Shown here one piece after another: positions 32,156 to 33,985 of a stretch of DNA of 33,985 bases (positions are counted from its first letter, which is position 1; each line of letters starts with the position of its first letter). Source of the stretch: Bacteroidota bacterium (GTDB taxonomy: Bacteria; Bacteroidota; Bacteroidia; Sphingobacteriales; Sphingobacteriaceae); assembly GCA_021794195.1 (NCBI GenBank), contig JAJYRG010000024.1, positions 1-33,985 on the forward strand, written 5' to 3'. A model generated the notes under the pieces. It saw nothing but the letters and a program-made list of their open reading frames with translations. It was not told the origin of the DNA and made no database searches. A program made the translations under genes and the position numbers.

Positions 32156-32180
32156 GTATCCTGATTTTTCTACTGAGGAG

Positions 32181-32188
32181 TACTTTTG
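32181..32188 (+). promoter_or_regulatory. -7 box for the dipeptidase gene
   Basis: TACTTTTG matches TAnnTTTG and lies 19 nt before the ATG at 32208. A second match, TATATTTG at 32196-32203, is only 4 nt before the ATG and would give a leaderless or nearly leaderless message. Which one is used cannot be decided by reading. Confidence 0.45.
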
Positions 32189-32207
32189 GAATTTGTATAT
32201 TTGTTTT

Positions 32208-33644
32208 ATGGAAATAGCACGACTCGAACCACAAGAAGTATGGGAGAATTTTTCGGCTTTGAATGCCATACCCCGTGCTTCAAAAAAAGAAGAAAAAGCC
32301 ATTCTATTTCTCGAAGATTTTGGAAAGAAGTTGAATCTGGAAACTGCTGTTGATAACGTAGGTAATATCCGGATTCGGAAGTCTGCAAGTCTCGGTAGGG
32401 AACACCATAAGAAAGTAGTATTGCAAGCGCATGTAGATATGGTTCATCAAAAAAATACGGATACGAGCTTTAATTTTGAGACACAAGGGATCCAAATGTA
32501 CATAGAAGATGGATGGGTGAAGGCGAGAGGTACGACTTTAGGCGCGGATAATGGAATAGGTGTAGCGGCGATGATGGCGGTTTTGGCCAATGATAGTATT
32601 TCACACCCTCCTTTGGAAGCTTTATTTACGGTTGATGAAGAGACAGGCATGACCGGTGCTTTTGAGCTACAAGACGACTTCTTAGAAGGAGAAATTTTAC
32701 TTAATTTGGATACAGAAGAGGATGACGAGATTACGATGGGCTGTGCCGGTGGAGTAGATGTTACCGCAAGCAAAAATTATTTGACTACAGAGGTAGCCTC
32801 AGAAGGAGTCCAGATCTATATCCGGGGATTGCAAGGCGGACATTCGGGAATGGACATAGATAAAGGTCGTGCCAATGCAAATGTTTTGTTATCTCGTCTA
32901 CTCTGGGAAGGTTTAGCTCATGAAATCCAACTCGTAGAGATCAATGCGGGAGGGCTGCGTAATGCTATCCCTAGGGAAGCGGTAGCGACAGTCATCGTTG
33001 ACAATTGTACATCATTTGTCAATGATGCACAAAAGGTAATTAAAGATATAGAGCGTGAGTACAACTATTTGGAAAGAAAGATGCAGGTAGAACTTCATGC
33101 CACAAAATTGAAAGGTTCAGCCATGAATAAGAAAGACAGCCGAGAACTTATTTATGCGTTAAAAGCTGCGCCAAACGGTATCTTCCGTATGAGCCCGGAT
33201 ATAGAAGAACTGGTTGAAACATCTAATAACATCGCAAGGGTTTCACTGAAAGAAGGTGTATTAAGTATTTTATGCCTAACGCGTTCTTCTGTAGAATCTA
33301 CTAAAAAAGAACTAGCGGATAAATTGCAAGCGGTATTTGAATTAGCAGATATGAAAGTAGAGCTTTCCGGGGATTACCCGGGTTGGCAGCCCAACCCCCG
33401 ATCAGAGATCATCGCTTTGCTCGAGAGGATATATACCAAAAAGTTTTTCAATAAGCCTAAGATTAGCGCAGGTCATGCGGGTTTGGAATGTGGCATCATA
33501 GGAGCGAAATATCCTCAAATGGAGATGGTTTCTTTCGGGCCTACAATTAGGGGAGCCCATTCTCCAGATGAAAAGGTCAGTATTTCTTCCGTTCAGAAAT
33601 TTTGGGTTTTTTTGAAAGAGATTTTAAAAGAAATGGCTGAGTAA
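32208..33644 (+). CDS. pepD: Aminoacyl-histidine dipeptidase (M20 family)
   Basis: PepD-type M20C peptidases cleave Xaa-His and other dipeptides in the cytoplasm using two zinc ions. The 478-residue protein begins MEIARLEPQEVWENFSALNAIPRAS, a typical start (partial: LEPQEVWENF, IPRASKKEEK). Metal and catalytic residues are visible: H75 and D77 in LQAHVDMVHQ, bridging D114 in TTLGADNGIGV, the E144/E145 pair in TVDEETGMTG, and D168 in LLNLDTEEDDE. A late histidine lies in SAGHAGLECG. The frame stays open upstream to 32019, but that extension reads through the tRNA-Val gene and its terminator, so the ATG at 32208 is right. Length fits PepD. A possible hairpin follows at 33645-33669. Confidence 0.93.
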   Translation: MEIARLEPQEVWENFSALNAIPRASKKEEKAILFLEDFGKKLNLETAVDNVGNIRIRKSASLGREHHKKVVLQAHVDMVHQKNTDTSFNFETQGIQMYIEDGWVKARGTTLGADNGIGVAAMMAVLANDSISHPPLEALFTVDEETGMTGAFELQDDFLEGEILLNLDTEEDDEITMGCAGGVDVTASKNYLTTEVASEGVQIYIRGLQGGHSGMDIDKGRANANVLLSRLLWEGLAHEIQLVEINAGGLRNAIPREAVATVIVDNCTSFVNDAQKVIKDIEREYNYLERKMQVELHATKLKGSAMNKKDSRELIYALKAAPNGIFRMSPDIEELVETSNNIARVSLKEGVLSILCLTRSSVESTKKELADKLQAVFELADMKVELSGDYPGWQPNPRSEIIALLERIYTKKFFNKPKISAGHAGLECGIIGAKYPQMEMVSFGPTIRGAHSPDEKVSISSVQKFWVFLKEILKEMAE

Positions 33645-33669
33645 CATAAGCTTTCCAGAATAGCTTGTG
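33645..33669 (+). other. Stem-loop after the dipeptidase gene
   Basis: CATAAGCT (33645-33652) pairs with AGCTTGTG (33662-33669), with one G-U pair, around a 9-nt loop. It begins right after the stop codon but no T-run follows, so it may protect the mRNA end more than terminate transcription. Confidence 0.35.
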
Positions 33670-33985
33670 ATCTTGACCAAAGTAATTATAACTCAGAAGA
33701 ACCCACATCTCTAAGTGCAGGTAAGGACATATTTATCAGCCACTTTTTCTTTTGGCAAAAATTTGATTGAAAATTCTCTTCAGTTTTGACTTCTAGTGGA
33801 TAAAAAGCTATACCAGTGTTCAGGAATAAAACCTATCTAAATGCTAAAGACGTCTTTCGGTTAATAGCTGGAGAAATAACTGCTTGACTTCTGAGTTATT
33901 GCAGTACGGATTGTTCGATTAATGCCTCTTATTTTTAATAAACAATGTGTTTTTCTAATAACTCTAACACCCTTTTTTATCAGGA
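33670..33985. other. Gene-free end of window
   Basis: I see no supported gene here. The longest frame I followed is a stretch of about 50 codons on the minus strand (ending near 33707) with no recognisable family. AT content rises towards the end. A gene reaching in from beyond the window, or a decayed one, cannot be excluded. Confidence 0.4.

Noticed and set aside
32019..32207. Upstream extension of the dipeptidase reading frame
   Set aside because: It reads straight through tRNA-Val and its terminator; the open frame is accidental and the conserved N-terminus begins at 32208.
1..33985. CRISPR arrays, insertion sequences, prophage or conjugative elements
   Set aside because: No regularly spaced repeats, transposase or integrase motifs, or phage structural genes were seen on either strand.
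33670..33985. Decayed transposase on the minus strand at the window end
   Set aside because: A frame of about 50 codons exists but no DDE or other transposase motif could be recognised, and no terminal inverted repeats are visible.

Overview
The window looks like chromosomal DNA from a Bacteroidota bacterium, probably of the Sphingobacteriia/Cytophagia type. Four things point there: AT-rich coding sequence; promoter boxes of the form TAnnTTTG in front of most transcription units; Bacteroidota-type envelope proteins (a carboxypeptidase-regulatory-like TonB-linked barrel, a Porin_10-like porin, and a TonB that starts with an FEGRNKDYGAY motif); and a complete nuoA-N operon with separate nuoC and nuoD and a short nuoG. 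I cannot name a genus from sequence alone. I see no phage, insertion sequence or CRISPR array; this is mostly core chromosome.

Layout. 1-606 is the C-terminal end of a YfhO-like membrane protein, tail to tail with rnhB (598-1194, minus). After a 145-bp divergent intergenic region come a secreted CBM9-like protein and a 928-aa TonB-dependent-receptor-like barrel (1340-4879). Next is an M16 zinc peptidase followed by fabD (5049-7191). A 48-bp perfect palindrome ends both fabD and the converging metK (7301-8557, minus). The metK leader (8640-8722, minus) folds as a SAM-II riboswitch, so S-adenosylmethionine probably controls its own synthase. Divergent from metK are a diacylglycerol/sphingosine-type lipid kinase and a bacterial SUI1/eIF1-like protein.

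10405-16756 is one long energy-transduction operon: exbB, two exbD genes, tonB, a small two-helix membrane protein, a phosphate-binding-protein-like lipoprotein and a TPR protein, ending at a strong intrinsic terminator. It would supply proton-motive force to outer-membrane receptors such as the one at 2093-4879.

16771-29725 is the 14-gene complex I operon nuoABCDEFGHIJKLMN, driven by one visible promoter. Complex I builds the proton gradient that ExbB/ExbD/TonB spend. It is followed by a predicted porin (29941-31923), tRNA-Val(UAC) with its own promoter and terminator, and an M20 aminoacyl-histidine dipeptidase (32208-33644). The last 341 bp hold no gene I can support.

Several reading frames run upstream past the real start through TTG or GTG codons. 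I moved the starts of the M16 peptidase, metK, the lipid kinase, exbB, the lipoprotein, nuoB, the porin and the dipeptidase to internal ATGs, with reasons in each entry. The least textbook items are the SAM-II element with an enlarged loop hairpin, the functionally unexplained tail of the TonB operon, the short NuoG with an extra CxxC pair, and helically phased TTTACAC repeats at 1241-1307.
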